Origin: Anaerolineae bacterium
GTDB lineage: Bacteria > Chloroflexota > Anaerolineae > Aggregatilineales > Phototrophicaceae
Length of the DNA: 7,740 nucleotides
Assembly: GCA_025454715.1 (NCBI GenBank)
Contig: JALONY010000059.1
Coordinates: 1 to 7,740, forward strand
Direction: 5' to 3'
Shown here: one piece after another, positions 6,581 to 7,740 of the stretch
Layout of the letters: each line of letters opens with the position of its first letter
Numbering within the stretch: the stretch's first letter is position 1
The notes under the pieces: model-generated
Database searches by the model: none
Told to the model about the DNA's origin: nothing
What the model saw: the letters and a program-made list of their open reading frames with translations, nothing else
Position numbers and translations under genes: made by a program

Positions 6581-6610
6581 ATTGTACGATAAACAAACCC
6601 CAGATAGCAA
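6581..6610 (-). promoter_or_regulatory. Candidate sigma-70-type promoter of the methyltransferase gene
   Basis: On the minus strand, TTGCTA (6610-6605) and TACAAT (6586-6581) are separated by 18 bases. The -10 matches TATAAT at five of six positions and the -35 matches TTGACA at four of six. Transcription would begin near 6574, giving a leader of about 25 bases that coincides with the inverted repeat. The -10 itself lies in a small imperfect palindrome, ATTGTACGAT (6581-6590). Confidence 0.5.
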
Positions 6611-6627
6611 CCTTGAAAACCTCGCGT

Positions 6628-6656
6628 TTGTGGCTTTTGCGTTTAGGCGGTATACT
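6628..6656 (+). promoter_or_regulatory. Candidate promoter of the downstream membrane-protein gene
   Basis: TTGTGG (6628-6633) and TATACT (6651-6656) are 17 bases apart; the -10 matches the consensus at five of six positions, the -35 at three. A start near 6663 would leave a leader of about 75 bases before the ATG at 6737. In that leader I see only small possible stems, such as GTCC-GTG-GGAC, and a strong GGAGG at 6721-6725. The promoter points away from the methyltransferase promoter; the two -35 boxes are 17 bases apart. Confidence 0.45.
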
Positions 6657-6736
6657 CTCTGAAGCATTCGCAAATTTTCGTGCGTCAGAAACGCTGTCCG
6701 TGGGACGCCGCGCCATACAGGGAGGGGACGCCACCG

Positions 6737-7740
6737 ATGCAAGGCTTTAGACAATGGCTCATCGACACCTATAACGGGCTATACGTCATCGTCCTGAAAC
6801 CGCATATGCCCACCGTCGTGACGGTGGTTGCGGTCATCTTGGCGATGCTGTTCGGCTTGTTCTGGGGGTACATCCTCAACCCCGTTCAATATTACGACGG
6901 CGCGCCGCACCAGCTCAGCGAGGCCTACCGCGACGAGTGGATCAAGCTGGTGGCCGCCGCCAAAGCCGCCAACATCTACAACGACTCCGACATCCAGCGT
7001 TACCTCGAGATGGTCGAGCAACCCGGTGCCGCCGTAGACCGCCTGCTCCCCACCAGTGGCGAGAGCCTGCAACAAGCCCTCAACAGCCTGCGCCCGCTCT
7101 TGTTCGACGCGCAAGGCCAGCCACTGCAAGGGCGCGTCGCCCCACGCCCGGGGAGCGTCATCAGCGACATCCTCGGAATCGTCGGCGCGGTGGTCGTCAC
7201 GTTCATCCTCGCGGTGGTCATCTCACCGGTCTGGCGCTTGCTCATCCGCCCCAACTTCGTTGACCCCATCCGCGAGCGCTTCCGCCCCAAGACCGAGGAA
7301 GACTTCCGACGCCAAAAAGAGGTCGAGGCCATCAAGGAGCGCCGCGCCCTCGAAGAAGAGATGCGTAAGCAATCGGCGGCGGCTCCGCAAAACAACCCAC
7401 TCGGTGCCCCGCTCACCCAGCGCCTCGCCATCTACACCAAGGGGCGCGGGTTCGATGAGTCGTTCGCCATCGAGGACGCCGACAACGTGTTCTATGGGGA
7501 ATGCGGTGCCAGCATCGCCAAGAAAATCGGCGATGAGGTGGCCGCCCTCGAGGTCTGGCTGTTCGACAAAGAGGACTTCGCCCGCCAATTCAACAAGATT
7601 TTGGTGTCCGAAAAAGCCTACGCCACCCCCGAGATTCGCGCCGAGCTGGAAGACAAGGTAGAAGACCCCGCCGATGTCGTGGTCATGCAGCCCGGCATGA
7701 CCGTGCGCGTGCAAAACACCCGCCTGCTGATGGAGGCCAA
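6737..7740 (+). CDS. Membrane protein of unknown function, two transmembrane segments (3' end outside window)
   Basis: An open frame begins at ATG 6737 and runs without a stop to the window edge (334 complete codons). GGAGG at 6721-6725 lies 11 bases upstream. I do not recognise the family. Visible: a short N-terminus with Arg5, Lys21 and His23; a hydrophobic segment at about 25-47 (TVVTVVAVILAMLFGLFWGY); a polar stretch of about 90 residues (50-140) rich in charged residues and Gln; a second hydrophobic segment at about 141-163 (ILGIVGAVVVTFILAVVIS); then a basic stretch, a charged and probably helical or coiled-coil segment at 178-212 (EEDFRRQKEVEAIKERRALEEEM), and a soluble region from about 225 onward. 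Positively charged residues flank both segments on the same side, which suggests both ends are cytoplasmic and the 90-residue loop is outside. There is no cleavable signal peptide. GC content and codon use match dprA and topA, so it looks like a resident gene rather than part of the restriction module. Confidence 0.85.
   Translation, partial: MQGFRQWLIDTYNGLYVIVLKPHMPTVVTVVAVILAMLFGLFWGYILNPVQYYDGAPHQLSEAYRDEWIKLVAAAKAANIYNDSDIQRYLEMVEQPGAAVDRLLPTSGESLQQALNSLRPLLFDAQGQPLQGRVAPRPGSVISDILGIVGAVVVTFILAVVISPVWRLLIRPNFVDPIRERFRPKTEEDFRRQKEVEAIKERRALEEEMRKQSAAAPQNNPLGAPLTQRLAIYTKGRGFDESFAIEDADNVFYGECGASIAKKIGDEVAALEVWLFDKEDFARQFNKILVSEKAYATPEIRAELEDKVEDPADVVVMQPGMTVRVQNTRLLMEA

Larger units (their letters stand above)
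4445..6600. other. Acquired Type II restriction-modification module (AT-rich island)
   Basis: The stretch between topA and the downstream membrane-protein gene has a distinctly lower GC content than both sides. For example, bases 4561-4620 contain 23 G/C of 60, against 40 of 60 for 3781-3840 inside topA. It holds exactly two genes, a nuclease and its presumed cognate methyltransferase, facing each other, with no transposase, integrase or clear flanking repeats. The right edge is estimated from where composition rises again and where the next gene's promoter begins (about 6590-6640). Acquisition by horizontal transfer is an inference from composition and gene content. Confidence 0.6.

Overview
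The window reads as a chromosomal stretch of a GC-rich bacterium, most likely a member of the Chloroflexota (Anaerolineae-like). That placement is an inference. It rests on the GC-rich codon use, on a DNA topoisomerase I with a short four-cysteine zinc ribbon (DUF5679-like) and a lysine/alanine/threonine-rich linker at its N-terminus, and on a stand-alone mannose-1-phosphate guanylyltransferase beside dprA and topA. No rRNA, tRNA, CRISPR array or transposase gene was seen.

Left part (1-4444), plus strand, GC-rich: the 3' part of dprA (uptake and RecA loading of single-stranded DNA), then a GDP-mannose pyrophosphorylase gene, then topA. Gaps are only about 26 bases, so the three are probably co-transcribed. 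The dprA-topA neighbourhood is common in bacteria; the sugar-nucleotide gene sits between them. A perfect 11-bp hairpin follows topA.

Middle part (about 4445-6600), clearly AT-richer: a compact Type II restriction-modification module. A TdeIII-like restriction endonuclease (plus strand) and a C5-cytosine methyltransferase (minus strand) face each other, and their stop codons overlap. The methyltransferase carries a MerR/excisionase-type helix-turn-helix at its N-terminus. Its short leader is almost entirely a 25-bp inverted repeat lying between a good -10 box and the start codon, and this repeat contains the ribosome binding site. Together these suggest that the methyltransferase also works as the module's regulator, so that no separate controller gene is needed. 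No regulatory gene other than this fused domain is visible in the module. The base composition and the position between two host-like genes suggest horizontal acquisition.

Right part (about 6610-7740), GC-rich again: a promoter facing away from the methyltransferase promoter, a leader of roughly 75 bases with a strong Shine-Dalgarno sequence, and a gene for a two-transmembrane-segment protein of unknown function that runs off the window.

The most interesting candidate is the self-regulating methyltransferase: a MerR-type DNA-binding domain fused to a modification enzyme, with a palindromic candidate operator directly upstream of its own start. Second are the TopA with a zinc ribbon and histone-H1-like N-terminus, and the nuclease's unusual Asp-Ile-Thr in place of the expected acidic-x-Lys catalytic motif.
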